64,000 nucleotides of DNA from Thiorhodovibrio litoralis (GTDB taxonomy: Bacteria > Pseudomonadota > Gammaproteobacteria > Chromatiales > Chromatiaceae), in NCBI RefSeq assembly GCF_033954455.1, contig NZ_CP121473.1:5008501-5072500 (forward strand), in the 5' to 3' direction. Under the pieces are notes generated by a model, which saw only the letters and a list, made by a program, of their open reading frames with translations, was not told where the DNA came from and ran no database searches. The position numbers and the translations under genes are program-made. Positions 8,969 to 17,837 of the stretch are shown here, in pieces. How positions within the stretch are numbered: position 1 is the stretch's first letter; each line of letters begins with the position of its first letter.

Positions 8969-9691
8969 TCAGTTGGGTGAAGCCAGGCTGGCAGCAGCAG
9001 ACTCTTGGCGCGCCTTGTCGATCAGTTGGTCGGCAATGACTAGCAAATCCTCGTAGCCCTTAGCGCCGCTATTGAGAACCGCATAGCGCCCACCGACGGC
9101 GATCATTGGCACCCCATCGACCTCGTAGCGCTCGCTCAGCGCCTTGGCCCGGCCGACTTTGGTCTCAACCGCAAAGCCCTGGAAAATCTCCGCGAACGCA
9201 TCGCGATCGACGTCCTGCTCTTCAACCCAATCCAGCATCGGGCCCTCGCGGTAGAGCGCGATACGCTCCTCGGTGACCGCCTTGAAGACCTGCTGATCCA
9301 GCTTATCGAGCACGCCAGCAAGCTCGAGCGCGTAATACAGGCGCGCAAGATTCTTCCAGGCGGCGCGCCCGAAAGTGACAGGCACCCGACGGAACTGGAC
9401 ATCGGCCGGCAAGCGCGCAGCCCAGTCTTTGACTAACGGATTGATGTGCGCGCAGTGCGAGCAGCCGTAAGAAAAAAACTCCAGCACCTCGATGATGCCA
9501 AGCTCGTCAGACGGCTGCGGTGGCGAGATCGCGCGCCATTCCTGACCCTCGCGCAGCTCCCCCGGAGTCTGTTCCGCCGCCTGATCCGGCGTCTTTTCAG
9601 CAGCCTGTTTTGCCATCAGGGAAACCGGCAACAGGGCACCGCCAAGGGCCGCCAGAACGCGGACATGAAATTGCCGACGCGATAACATCAT
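8969..9691 (-). CDS. DsbA-like periplasmic thiol:disulfide oxidoreductase
   Basis: Thioredoxin-fold protein of 240 residues that likely introduces disulfide bonds in exported proteins. The N-terminus (LSRRQFHVRVLAALGGALLP) has a twin-arginine-like motif before a hydrophobic stretch, so export may be by Tat rather than Sec. The active site is FFSYGCSHC, a CSHC variant of the usual DsbA CPHC, and the cis-Pro loop reads VDGVPMIAV. The C-terminus is the typical DsbA helical region. AAGGAG lies 7 nt before the ATG at 9691. It lies 51 nt downstream of dsbB and probably shares its transcript. Confidence 0.85.
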   Translation of the reverse strand: MMLSRRQFHVRVLAALGGALLPVSLMAKQAAEKTPDQAAEQTPGELREGQEWRAISPPQPSDELGIIEVLEFFSYGCSHCAHINPLVKDWAARLPADVQFRRVPVTFGRAAWKNLARLYYALELAGVLDKLDQQVFKAVTEERIALYREGPMLDWVEEQDVDRDAFAEIFQGFAVETKVGRAKALSERYEVDGVPMIAVGGRYAVLNSGAKGYEDLLVIADQLIDKARQESAAASLASPN

Positions 9692-9742
9692 CTAAAGACT
9701 CCTTGCGAATTAGGACAGTAGTCAGCAACCAGGTTGCATCCG

Positions 9743-10237
9743 TTAGCGCCTGCTCCGTCTGGATATCAGGCACCAAAGCGCCAGTGCCAGCACCCCGAGG
9801 TAAAGCACCAAGGCCCAATTAGCCAGTGACAGGCCGAGAATGACCAGTTCTCGATCCTCGCAAAACCCACCTGCCATGAACAGCGCCGGCCACAGCGATC
9901 CCAGCCATTCGACCAATCGCTCGATGGGGCCCATCTCGGCACCCATGCAGGAGATGCTGCCCGGCGGCTGCAGCTGGAGCCAGGTCTGATAAGTTGCCAC
10001 CATGGCGCCGGTGAGAGCCAGTGACGCAAAGGCGCCGCCGGCCAGCGCGCCCCAGGGCGCCCGCAACAGGGCGAGCAATGCCAGGGGCGTCATCAACAAA
10101 AACAGCAAGCGCTGAAAAATGCACAGGTGGCAGGGGTCGAGCTGCAGCCAGGCTGTCAGCACGATGCTGGTCACCGCCGCCACCCCACAAACAAGGGCGA
10201 GCGCCAACCAGTGCCAGTTAGAGCGGGAAAAGTTCAT
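9743..10237 (-). CDS. dsbB: DsbB-like disulfide bond formation membrane protein
   Basis: Inner-membrane quinone reductase that reoxidises DsbA. The 164-residue protein has four hydrophobic segments, the first periplasmic pair CHLC after LQLDP, and the second Cys pair in the large loop (ISCMGAEM and GFCEDRE). QR after CHLCIF matches the quinone-binding region. Size and Cys pattern are normal for DsbB. The next gene downstream encodes the DsbA-like partner, supporting a complete oxidation module. Confidence 0.88.
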   Translation of the reverse strand: MNFSRSNWHWLALALVCGVAAVTSIVLTAWLQLDPCHLCIFQRLLFLLMTPLALLALLRAPWGALAGGAFASLALTGAMVATYQTWLQLQPPGSISCMGAEMGPIERLVEWLGSLWPALFMAGGFCEDRELVILGLSLANWALVLYLGVLALALWCLISRRSRR

Positions 10238-10293
10238 TGCAAAAGCCGTTGGGTTTCAGTCTTAGCTGCTTCAACGCCCGGACGCGGGGCGCG

Positions 10294-11142
10294 CTACAGC
10301 ATGGCTTTCGCCTCGCTGACCATGTCCTCGATCATGACTTCGAGCTGGGCGATCTGTATCTCCCGCAGCCCAAGCGCCTGAGCTTCAGCCGTGGCCGCCA
10401 GCATAATGTCCGGGTCGGATTGCTGGCCGACGCCAAGTTTCAGACAAACCCAGTCGAGCAGGCGCGTCACCGCCAGCAGCCTGTCCTTGTGATCGAAAGA
10501 CGGCGTGTGATGGTCGCGCGCGGTCAGCGCATAACACTCCGGTAGCTCCCACTTTTTCATCAAGCGATAGCCGATCTCATTGTGCATGGCCCCAAGCAGT
10601 TCATCGGTGACTTGCTCGGTCACCGAAACGCCGACCTTGGCGTCATCGCAGAGCGCGTCAAGCGCTTTGAGCAGAAACAGCTCGCCAACATCATGCAGCA
10701 AGCCACTCAAGAAGGCCGCTTCGGCCTCGCCGCGCAGCCCGCAATTCTCGGCAATCCAGCGCGATCCCGATGCGCAGACGTAGGCCCGCTGCCACAACTG
10801 CCCCATGCGCTCGGCGGTCGACTGACGTTTGGATTGATAGGCCATCAGCTGCGAGGCCATCATCGCCAGACTGGCGACTTTGTTGAGACCAAGCCGCAGC
10901 ACCGCGCCACTTAAGGTATCGACCTGTTTCAGACCGCCGTAAAAAGATGAATTGGCCACCTGAAGAATGCGGCTGGTCAATGCCTGATCACGCATAATCA
11001 GGGTGGTCATCTCGTTCATGGTCGCGGTTTCGGACTCTTTGAGTTTTTGTACGTCCAGCGCGACACGGTTGAACACCGGCAATTGCTCGCTGTCGGCGTC
11101 GAAACGCTCTTCAACCAGCGCGATTAAGCTTTTTTCGCTCAT
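10294..11142 (-). CDS. HDOD domain signalling protein
   Basis: 282-residue cytoplasmic protein dominated by an HDOD domain, a non-catalytic relative of HD phosphohydrolases found in bacterial signalling and linked in several species to motility and cyclic-di-GMP control. Visible are the helical N-part (LPVFNRVALDVQKL), ILQVANSSFYGG, and HDVGELFLL, which retains an HD pair; HNEIGYRLMKKWELPE and RDHHTP follow. It lies between dsbB and a GspE-like ATPase on the same strand with ~190 nt upstream. No output domain is present, so it probably acts by protein contacts. Confidence 0.85.
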   Translation of the reverse strand: MSEKSLIALVEERFDADSEQLPVFNRVALDVQKLKESETATMNEMTTLIMRDQALTSRILQVANSSFYGGLKQVDTLSGAVLRLGLNKVASLAMMASQLMAYQSKRQSTAERMGQLWQRAYVCASGSRWIAENCGLRGEAEAAFLSGLLHDVGELFLLKALDALCDDAKVGVSVTEQVTDELLGAMHNEIGYRLMKKWELPECYALTARDHHTPSFDHKDRLLAVTRLLDWVCLKLGVGQQSDPDIMLAATAEAQALGLREIQIAQLEVMIEDMVSEAKAML

Positions 11143-11330
11143 TGTTAACTCGTTTTGTTGCGTGGCGACTAACGCACCCGATGCATGCCGGCCCGACCCG
11201 ATCGATGCGGCTCTGCGCTAGCGCCCCTTTTGTTTTGGCTGTTTCGGCTGTTCCGTCTGGCTCGCCCGCGCGGGCGACACGCCAGCGCGGCGAATGATTC
11301 CCTGGTAAGCGGTTTCAGCGCAATCGACAA

Positions 11331-13343
11331 CTAGGCGTTGTGTTCGCCCACCATCGCCACTATCTCCTGGAAAGCGCGCGGGTGCCCGCCTCGCGGCAGC
11401 TTGGCTGCAACCTCCTCAAGACTGGTCAGCCCCTGGCCCGCCTTGGCCAGCCCGTCCTCAAGCAGAGTCACCAGCCCCGCCGACTGGATGCCAATCCCGC
11501 GAATCTTGCTTGAGAAAGAGTGATTCAATAACGCCTCTCTGATGCCATCATTGGGCAAAAGCAACTCAAACACTGCGATCCGACCATAATACCCGCTGAA
11601 ATTGCATTTCTGACAGCCACGCCCTTGCCGGAACTCGCCGCCAGCAAGCTCGGCCTGGGTCCAGCCAACCCGCTTGAGGTCGCGCGGCAAGGGTTGGTGG
11701 CGCTCGGCACAATGATCGCAAACCCTGCGCAGCAAACGCTGAGCTAGCACACCGACAACGGTGGATGCGAGCAAAAACGGCTTGACCTCCATACCGATCA
11801 GCCGCAGCAAGGCGCTGACGCTATCCTCGGCGTTGAAGGTTGAGAGCACCTTGTGGCCGCTCAAGGCAGCCTGCATTGCAGCTTCAGCCGCGATCCGCTC
11901 GCGCATCTCACCCACAACCAGCACATCCGGGTCCTGGCGCATCAATGCGCCCATTCCGCGCATAAAAACGCTTGTGCCCGTCTGGTCGAGCCCGCACTGA
12001 GCAGTCCCGGTGATCACCGCCTCGACCGGATCTTCCAGTGTCGAGATGCTGGTTCCGACACCCTTGAGCTGGTCGATGCAGCTGTAGAGCGTGGTGGTCT
12101 TACCCGAACCGGCCGGCCCAACGAACAGAATCACCCCACCGGGCAATTCCAGTGCATGATCGCTGAAGCGCTCGCGCGTTCTTGGCGCGATACCCGAGGC
12201 AGAGAAGTCGCGCCGCGCGTTATGGCCGCTTGGCAAATGAATAACAACCTTGTCACCGAAAACAGTCGGACAGAAGGACAGGCGCGCAGCGTGGCGTTCG
12301 CCGGTCTCGGGGTCCTTCAGCTGGAAGGTGCCCTCTCTGATTCCAGCTTTGGTTTCTGTTTTGGCCCCAGCCTGAGATTCAGTCTGGACTGCCGGGGGGA
12401 AAGCGGAATCGATATTCGCGAGCGTGCGCAACCAGCTCGCCATGCCTGCGGCCAGATCGGGTGCCAGCTCGCGAAACAGCGTCAAGCCGCCTTCAATGCG
12501 GAAACGCACGCGCGCGACCTCAGCCGCCGGCTCGATGTGAACCTTGCTGGCTCCGGTTTCAAGCGCACTAAGAATCAGCGCTTCGACCTGAGGGCCGATA
12601 TTCGATTTATCGGCTTCATCCGCAGGCTTGGCTGCGCCGTCGCGGTTGCCTTCATAGTCACTCAGCAGATGCTCGATGGCCCGGCGCGTCGCAAAGGCCG
12701 GTATCACGTTCACATGCTCAAACGCGGCCTCCGCCTCATGGCGCGCGGCCGCATCGAGCGGATCAGCAAACACAACCCAAACGCCCTCGGCTTCCTGCCG
12801 CACCGGAATTGCATGCAGGCGCCGACACCAATCCGGCGTCACCTGCTTGAGCAGCATCGGGTCGATTTCCGAGAAGGTTGGTGCCTCAAGCGAGAATCCC
12901 AGCTGATCCGACAGCACTTCAATCATCCGCTGCTCGGAAACCAGCCCATTGTCCAGCAAGATTTCACTCAGAGACTTGGCGTTTTCACCCAACTGCGCTT
13001 GCGTATTGAGCGCCGCGCGAAAGTCGCGGGGCTTCAGGTACCCGAGTTCAACCATCACCTCGCCGAGATTGACCCTGTGGCCGTGCTCGCGCAAAGCGTC
13101 CCGGAACTTTACCGGGTCCAGATATCTGAGCTCGATAAGCGCTCTGGAAAGCGGATAATCCTCGTCGAGCTTCTCGCGCACGCGCCTGGCGTGACGCAGG
13201 TGTTCCTGATCGATCAATCCAACATCGATCAGAAGCTTGGCGACATTCTCGCCAGGCTGCCAGGCTTCGACCGACCCTGGGAGGTGCGTCGGCGCTGCTT
13301 GCGTGGAGGCTGTTTGCTGGCTCACTTGTTGTTCGCTCTTCAA
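11331..13343 (-). CDS. divergent GspE/PilB-type ATPase with MshEN-like N-terminus
   Basis: 670-residue relative of type II secretion / type IV pilus ATPases. Residues ~30-160 hold MshEN-like repeats (LLIDVGLIDQEHL, LGEVMVELGYLKP, LSEILLDNGLVSE), so cyclic-di-GMP binding is possible. Walker A GPAGSGKTTT is at ~408, Walker B DPDVLVVGEMRE follows, and the CDHC...CQKC tetracysteine and GRIAVFELL C-domain are present. The usual His box STLHTND reads STFNAEDS, so the conserved His is missing, and the core is more diverged than the ATPase at 4752. It may be a specialised or regulatory member. No pilus genes adjoin it. Confidence 0.85.
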   Translation of the reverse strand: MKSEQQVSQQTASTQAAPTHLPGSVEAWQPGENVAKLLIDVGLIDQEHLRHARRVREKLDEDYPLSRALIELRYLDPVKFRDALREHGHRVNLGEVMVELGYLKPRDFRAALNTQAQLGENAKSLSEILLDNGLVSEQRMIEVLSDQLGFSLEAPTFSEIDPMLLKQVTPDWCRRLHAIPVRQEAEGVWVVFADPLDAAARHEAEAAFEHVNVIPAFATRRAIEHLLSDYEGNRDGAAKPADEADKSNIGPQVEALILSALETGASKVHIEPAAEVARVRFRIEGGLTLFRELAPDLAAGMASWLRTLANIDSAFPPAVQTESQAGAKTETKAGIREGTFQLKDPETGERHAARLSFCPTVFGDKVVIHLPSGHNARRDFSASGIAPRTRERFSDHALELPGGVILFVGPAGSGKTTTLYSCIDQLKGVGTSISTLEDPVEAVITGTAQCGLDQTGTSVFMRGMGALMRQDPDVLVVGEMRERIAAEAAMQAALSGHKVLSTFNAEDSVSALLRLIGMEVKPFLLASTVVGVLAQRLLRRVCDHCAERHQPLPRDLKRVGWTQAELAGGEFRQGRGCQKCNFSGYYGRIAVFELLLPNDGIREALLNHSFSSKIRGIGIQSAGLVTLLEDGLAKAGQGLTSLEEVAAKLPRGGHPRAFQEIVAMVGEHNA

Positions 13344-13421
13344 GACTGACTCCAGTCGTCATGCCGGATCATCATACCCGGACGGGACCAGCGCGCGATA
13401 GCGACAGCCCGCCGCCTGAAT

Positions 13422-13853
13422 TCAGTGGTAATCGGCATCTTCAACCTCAGCTTCCGGGCCGCACGGGGGTATCCGGTAGCGCTGACTGAAGCGGATTACC
13501 AGAATTGCCAGCGACACCAGCAGCACCGCGCCGCCTTCGTAAAGCAGAGTTTCCGGCACGATCTCCTTGCCCTGCAGCACGATCAGACGCGACAGCGCCG
13601 TGACAGCGATGAACATGGGAAAGGTGAATGGCACTTCCCGTCGCAGGAAGTAAACATTCGCCATGGCCATGATCTCGATATAGATGAATATCAGCAGCAA
13701 ATCCTCGAGCCGGATCTCCCCACGCTCGGGAATCGCCACGATGATCTGGCCAATTCCGGCCAATGCCAGCCCACCGACGACGAGCAGCACCAGCTTCTCC
13801 ACATAGCTGAAAAGCCCCGACAGAAAGCTGTCAAGCCGTTGCTCAAATGGCAT
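13422..13853 (-). CDS. PsiE family membrane protein
   Basis: 143-residue integral membrane protein with four hydrophobic segments and the PsiE-like core (LEDLLLIFIYIEIMAM, FLRREVPFTFPMFIAVTALSRLIV). PsiE was named as phosphate-starvation-inducible in E. coli; its biochemical role is not known. Two adjacent ATGs (13856 and 13853) are possible and I use the inner one. It stands just upstream of the divergent ATPase on the same strand with a 78-nt gap, and its own 5' region is shared with an opposite gene. Confidence 0.8.
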   Translation of the reverse strand: MPFEQRLDSFLSGLFSYVEKLVLLVVGGLALAGIGQIIVAIPERGEIRLEDLLLIFIYIEIMAMANVYFLRREVPFTFPMFIAVTALSRLIVLQGKEIVPETLLYEGGAVLLVSLAILVIRFSQRYRIPPCGPEAEVEDADYH

Positions 13854-14007
13854 CATGATTGCAGACTCCGCATTCCATTGAGTATCAGTCTAGCAAATTC
13901 GCGATACCGACAAGCAGGCACGCAGCGAGCCGCGCGCCGAACGCGACTGGCAGCGAAAACTCCATTTTGTCCCAAACGCACATTGTCCGATAATAATCGT
14001 CCCGCAT

Positions 14008-14655
14008 TTGCCAACCAGACCAGATATTTTGACGATCGAATCCGCTTGGTTCGCTGAGAATTGCCCGCAACCGGCGCTGCTACCGGCATCGGTGTCCGCG
14101 CTCGATATTGCCCGCTGGTATGCGCACGATCTCGCGAACTTCCTCCTCGCCCCCTCCTACTGCGACCTCCTGCGCACCTATCTGCCTGTCTGGCGCCTGC
14201 CGCTGCCGGAGCGGTGGTTCTTCGTGCCGCATTCCATCGAAGACACCGCCATGCACTGCTACCGTTCCGCGATTCGCGAGGCGCTTGAGCGCGGACGCGG
14301 AAGCGCCGGTGGCCATGAGATCGCCCAGGTCCTGGAGGAATGGGCGGCGGCGCCCGGATTCAAGCATCCCGAACTCGACGGCATGCTCGCCAGCCTGCTG
14401 CCTGATCGCACCCTGGAGCTGCGCTATCCCGATGCGCTCGATCCCGACTCGGCGGTGCGCGAGCAATACCGGGTCATCGGCAACCGCGCGCATCACCGCC
14501 GGCTGCCGCCGGACTCGGGCAACGCCTGCTGGGCGAAAGAGCCTGAGTGGGCGCCCTGGCACTGGAACGACCAGGGCAAGGATCTCGTCAACGCCTTCTT
14601 GCGCCATGAAGGCGCCATCGCGAACGACAGCAGCGACGCTTCACAGCCAGGCTAA
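14008..14655 (+). CDS. conserved-looking hypothetical protein
   Basis: I do not recognise this 215-residue protein. It is soluble, has no signal or membrane segment, and is rich in Trp, His, Pro and Tyr (DIARWYAHDLANFLLAPSYCDLL, WRLPLPERWFFVPHSIEDTAMHCYRSA, NRAHHRRLPPDSG, EPEWAPWHWND). The start is a TTG at 14008; no better ATG lies near, and a GTG at 14095 would give a shorter form. Codon usage resembles the neighbours. It stands alone on the plus strand between psiE-like and hydrolase genes. Confidence 0.6.
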   Translation: MPTRPDILTIESAWFAENCPQPALLPASVSALDIARWYAHDLANFLLAPSYCDLLRTYLPVWRLPLPERWFFVPHSIEDTAMHCYRSAIREALERGRGSAGGHEIAQVLEEWAAAPGFKHPELDGMLASLLPDRTLELRYPDALDPDSAVREQYRVIGNRAHHRRLPPDSGNACWAKEPEWAPWHWNDQGKDLVNAFLRHEGAIANDSSDASQPG

Positions 14656-14825
14656 TTCGGTCTAATTCGGCTGAATCCTGCCCAGTCTTAACCCGTTCCG
14701 CCCCCTTTGGCAAAATAACCCCATGCAATTCGCGGTAGGATAGCCGCCATCGCCGGGCAGTGACTTATTTCAACGCCCCTTCGCCTCTTCGCCTCTTCGC
14801 CCCCCTCGATTACGGAGACTGCTCC

Positions 14826-15749
14826 ATGCCCTTACCAATCGCCACCGCGCTCGGCGCGAGCGGCCCATCAGGCCTGCCCCCCGCTGTCGACGCCCCTTGC
14901 GAGCACATCGCGTTTCGCCACCGGCCGAGCCTCGCCTACTATGCCGCCAACCAAACCCCTGGCCGCCCGCTGGTGCTGATCCATAGCATCAATGCCGCGC
15001 CCAGCAGCTTTGAGGTCAAGCCGCTGTTCGAGCACTACCGCCAACAGCGGCCAGTCTTCAGCCTGGATCTTCCCGGGTTCGGCCAGGCCGGGCGCGGCCC
15101 CTCGGAGTATTCGCCCGAGGGTTATGCTCACGTCATCAGCCAGTTTCTCGAGCAGGTGCCAGATCAGCCGGTTGACCTGTTGGCGCTCTCCCTGAGTTGT
15201 GAATTTGCGCTACGCGCAACCTTGTCCGTGCCGGAGCGGGTGCGTTCCCTGGTGCTGATTTCACCCACTGGCTTTAGCAAACGCCAACCGCCACCGCGAC
15301 CAGTGAGCAATGCCATCCACCCGCTACTGGCCGGGCTGCCCTGGAGCCAGCCGCTGTTCGATCTGGTCGCCTCCAAAAGCAGCATCAATTACTACCTGAG
15401 CAAGTCTTTCATGCAGCAGGCCCCGCAGGAGATGCTCGACTACGCCCATGCAACCTCGCACCAGCCCGGTGCACGACACGCACCACTGACATTCTTGTCG
15501 GGCAAACTGTTCACGCCCGAGGCGATGTCCAGCCTGTATGGCCGCCTGACCAGCCATCCCACCCTGGTCCTGGCCGATCGCGATCCCTATGTGCGCTTCG
15601 ACGGCCTTGATGACTTCATCGCCACCCACAACAACTGGCGTCGCGGCCGGGTCGTCCCCAACATGGGCCTGCCGCATTGGGAAGATCTGCCCGCGACCAC
15701 CAAGACTCTGGATGAATTCTGGCAGTCACTGGCGCAGCCGGCCGGCTGA
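14826..15749 (+). CDS. alpha/beta hydrolase
   Basis: 307-residue alpha/beta-hydrolase fold protein of unknown substrate. The oxyanion region LVLIHSINAAPSSFEV, the strand FSLDLPGFGQAG, the nucleophile elbow LALSLSCEFALRA, an acid-strand LVLADRDPY and a late His in GLPHWEDLP can all be seen. The nucleophile motif is SLSCE rather than GxSxG, so both flanking glycines are replaced while the Ser remains. CGGAG at 14813-14817, 8 nt before the ATG at 14826, decides the start over an upstream GTG at 14760. It is convergent with the GTPase gene at 15848. Confidence 0.82.
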   Translation: MPLPIATALGASGPSGLPPAVDAPCEHIAFRHRPSLAYYAANQTPGRPLVLIHSINAAPSSFEVKPLFEHYRQQRPVFSLDLPGFGQAGRGPSEYSPEGYAHVISQFLEQVPDQPVDLLALSLSCEFALRATLSVPERVRSLVLISPTGFSKRQPPPRPVSNAIHPLLAGLPWSQPLFDLVASKSSINYYLSKSFMQQAPQEMLDYAHATSHQPGARHAPLTFLSGKLFTPEAMSSLYGRLTSHPTLVLADRDPYVRFDGLDDFIATHNNWRRGRVVPNMGLPHWEDLPATTKTLDEFWQSLAQPAG

Positions 15750-15847
15750 AGGGTTACCGCGAATCACAGGGATTCATTCTGTGGGCCGGTCGGGGCTATG
15801 AGCGTGAGGAACAGGGAGCGTCAGGAACAGTCAGATAGCCAGAGCGC

Positions 15848-17629
15848 TCAGCGGCGCAGAAAATGCCGGACGCGATCGATCGCGCCCGGCAGGCTGCGCA
15901 CCAGATCGACACCAGCCTTGAGAACGCCCTCGGCGCGACGCAGCCGTTCCAGGCGTTTCTGCTCGGCCTCCGGCCAACGGACGCGCAACTGCTGGTTCAG
16001 CGCCGCAAGATTCCAACTCCGGGCATGCTCACCCAAGGCCACCAACAAGGTGCGCTCGGGTGGGACTGACAATGCCGTGCTTGCCGCATGCAGGGCGCGC
16101 GCCATGCTGCGCTCTTTTGGGTGCTGTCCCGCAAGTGGATCATAGGGCGGCTGCCATTCAAGCACCGGCTCCAGGCGATCTGCATGGGTCAGCACCAGTA
16201 GCAGCGGAACCGGGCGCAACCGCACATCGCTATCGATGCGCTCGCGCAGCACCTTGAGCGCGCGCTGATCCGCGGCCCGATCGGCACGGTGGGCGGCGGC
16301 AACCCAGATGACCAGGTCCGCCTCGCGCAGCTGCACGAGCCAGGCCGCCTCGGTCTCAGCCGCAAGCGGTGGGCTGTCGATCAACTCCCAGGGTGTGTCG
16401 GCGCAACGATAACCGGCGGGGCTGGAAGCGGCGCGACTCGAGTCATTCGCCTTGGTGCCAGTGGCTGCGCCGCCCATGGGCTGAGCAGCATTTGGCTGAG
16501 CAGCATTGGGCTGGGCAGCATTGGGCTGGGCAGCATTGGGCTGGGCAGCATTGGGCTGGGCAGCATTGGGCTGGGCAGCATTGGATTGGGCACCGACAGT
16601 CTGGGGATCGATGGAATGGGCTGGCTCTGCAAAGCCAACTTCGGCAGCACCCTGGCTGTCGGGCGTCATTGGCGGGGCCGGATAAGGCGTCCATTCTGAG
16701 GTTGTCTGCGTCAGCCCGACCGGCGCGACCTCCCGGCCGAGCAACGCGTTGACCAGACTCGACTTGCCGCTGTTGCGCTGGCCGGTGACCAATACCCGCA
16801 GCGCCCCGCTGCCGGCGTGGCTGGACTCTTGACGGCTGCTTCGCGGCGGCGGCTCAGCGTACTTGCGGTAGGTGCCCGAGTAAAGCTCGATGGCCACTTC
16901 GCCGATCTCGCGCACCAGCACCTTGGCCATTACCGCGCGCGCCTCGCGTCCTAGCAAGGTGACACCCTGCTCGATGACCAGTGAGCGCACTTCGGCCATC
17001 ACCGCGCTCAGTGGATCGGCCAGGCGCATCACGCGCCAGGCATTGTTGAGCCCGCGCGCCGGTTTGAGCCCACGCCCGAGCAGATCGCCGCCCCTGGCGG
17101 CCCAGCTCAGGCGCAGATGGCGCAATATCGGCAGTTCCTCGCTCAGGATGTGGCGCAGACGGCGCGCTACCTCCTCGAGCATCAGCAGGACCTCGGGCAG
17201 GGTGAAATTCAGTACCGCGGCTTCGTCATCCGGCGCATAGGCCCGGGCCACCGCGCTGACGGTGCGCCGCAGCAGCCGGTCGACCGCCTCGCGATTGGCC
17301 AGGTCCTCCGCCACGGTCGCTGCAGCCAGTCCCGCGAGTGCCTCGCGCGCCTGACGCTCGGCCACCGCGGCACCAGGTTGTGCCATGCCGACCGGTATGC
17401 CCGCCGCTGGATCGCGCGGCAGCAGGCGAAACAGCGCCAGCAGACCCATCAGCACCGCGCACAGCCCCAGCCACCAGGCCAGCCAGCCCTGCTGCGACAA
17501 CCAGAGAATGCCCAACAAAGGCAGAACCGAAAAGGCCGCCGAGACCAGCGTCAGCGTCAGCAGCTCCGGCCACAGGCGGCGTACCAGCGCTTGCCAACCA
17601 AGCGGTGAATGACCTTCTGACTCTCTCAA
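15848..17629 (-). CDS. membrane-associated GTPase with NAAQP repeat insertion
   Basis: 593-residue P-loop GTPase from a TTG at 17629 (GGGAG 9 nt upstream). Two membrane helices near residues 25-75 are followed by a helical region, then the GTPase domain: G1 GQRNSGKSSLVN near 281, a Thr-rich switch (LTQTTSEW), G3-like IDSPPL near 413 and G4-like THADRL near 478. Between switch and G3 lies a low-complexity insertion of seven NAAQP repeats (~347-381). The frame is open to 17764, but that part overlaps an inverted repeat of the neighbouring mobile element, so I exclude it. The gene at 19840-20991 encodes a related GTPase on the same strand; the two look like one operon split by insertion. Confidence 0.78.
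   Translation of the reverse strand: MRESEGHSPLGWQALVRRLWPELLTLTLVSAAFSVLPLLGILWLSQQGWLAWWLGLCAVLMGLLALFRLLPRDPAAGIPVGMAQPGAAVAERQAREALAGLAAATVAEDLANREAVDRLLRRTVSAVARAYAPDDEAAVLNFTLPEVLLMLEEVARRLRHILSEELPILRHLRLSWAARGGDLLGRGLKPARGLNNAWRVMRLADPLSAVMAEVRSLVIEQGVTLLGREARAVMAKVLVREIGEVAIELYSGTYRKYAEPPPRSSRQESSHAGSGALRVLVTGQRNSGKSSLVNALLGREVAPVGLTQTTSEWTPYPAPPMTPDSQGAAEVGFAEPAHSIDPQTVGAQSNAAQPNAAQPNAAQPNAAQPNAAQPNAAQPNAAQPMGGAATGTKANDSSRAASSPAGYRCADTPWELIDSPPLAAETEAAWLVQLREADLVIWVAAAHRADRAADQRALKVLRERIDSDVRLRPVPLLLVLTHADRLEPVLEWQPPYDPLAGQHPKERSMARALHAASTALSVPPERTLLVALGEHARSWNLAALNQQLRVRWPEAEQKRLERLRRAEGVLKAGVDLVRSLPGAIDRVRHFLRR
16485..16589. repeat. seven 15-bp tandem repeats inside GTPase gene
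   Basis: Seven consecutive 15-bp units, consensus gcagcattgggctgg on the plus strand. Five are identical; the first and last carry one to two changes, and a partial unit follows. On the coding (minus) strand they encode NAAQP pentapeptides. The 15-bp unit keeps frame, so copy number can vary without breaking the gene. Confidence 0.95.
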
Positions 17630-17681
17630 GCGGATTTTCTCCCGAAAGTTCTCATAGGAATCACAAATGCGCTTCCAGTTT

Positions 17682-17704
17682 TGGGCCGGGTGACGGACTC
17701 GGGG
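17682..17704 (+). repeat. left inverted repeat of recombinase element
   Basis: TGGGCCGGGTGACGG followed by three unmatched bases and CGGGG. It matches the reverse complement of 19781-19803 at 20 of 23 positions, including 15 in a row; GTT at 17678-17680 also matches the outward flank of the other copy after one mismatch. Confidence 0.8.
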
Positions 17705-17837
17705 TCTCAGCGCCCTTGATCTGATCTGGCACGCCGCTGGGAAGCCTACAAACGCCACCAACAACGTAGCAAACTCCCGCGTACAATGGGGCCTACGGGT
17801 CGCGCGAGCCTGTCTCTCGTGGGGCTTTCAGGGGACG

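Noticed and set aside
11853-13349. 498-codon open frame antisense to the second ATPase
   Set aside because: Exact antisense of a strongly supported gene; sequence is Arg/His/Gln-rich as expected from a reversed GC-rich frame.
16485-16589. Possible CRISPR array
   Set aside because: Units are 15 bp, directly adjacent with no spacers, and in frame within a coding gene.
16289-16752. Plus-strand frames encoding GLGSI- or AGQHW-type repeats
   Set aside because: They are only the other-strand readings of the 15-bp tandem repeat inside the GTPase gene.
17630-17764. N-terminal extension of the GTPase to a Met codon at 17764
   Set aside because: It crosses the left inverted repeat of the mobile element; a TTG at 17629 has a good ribosome binding site and gives a sensible protein start.
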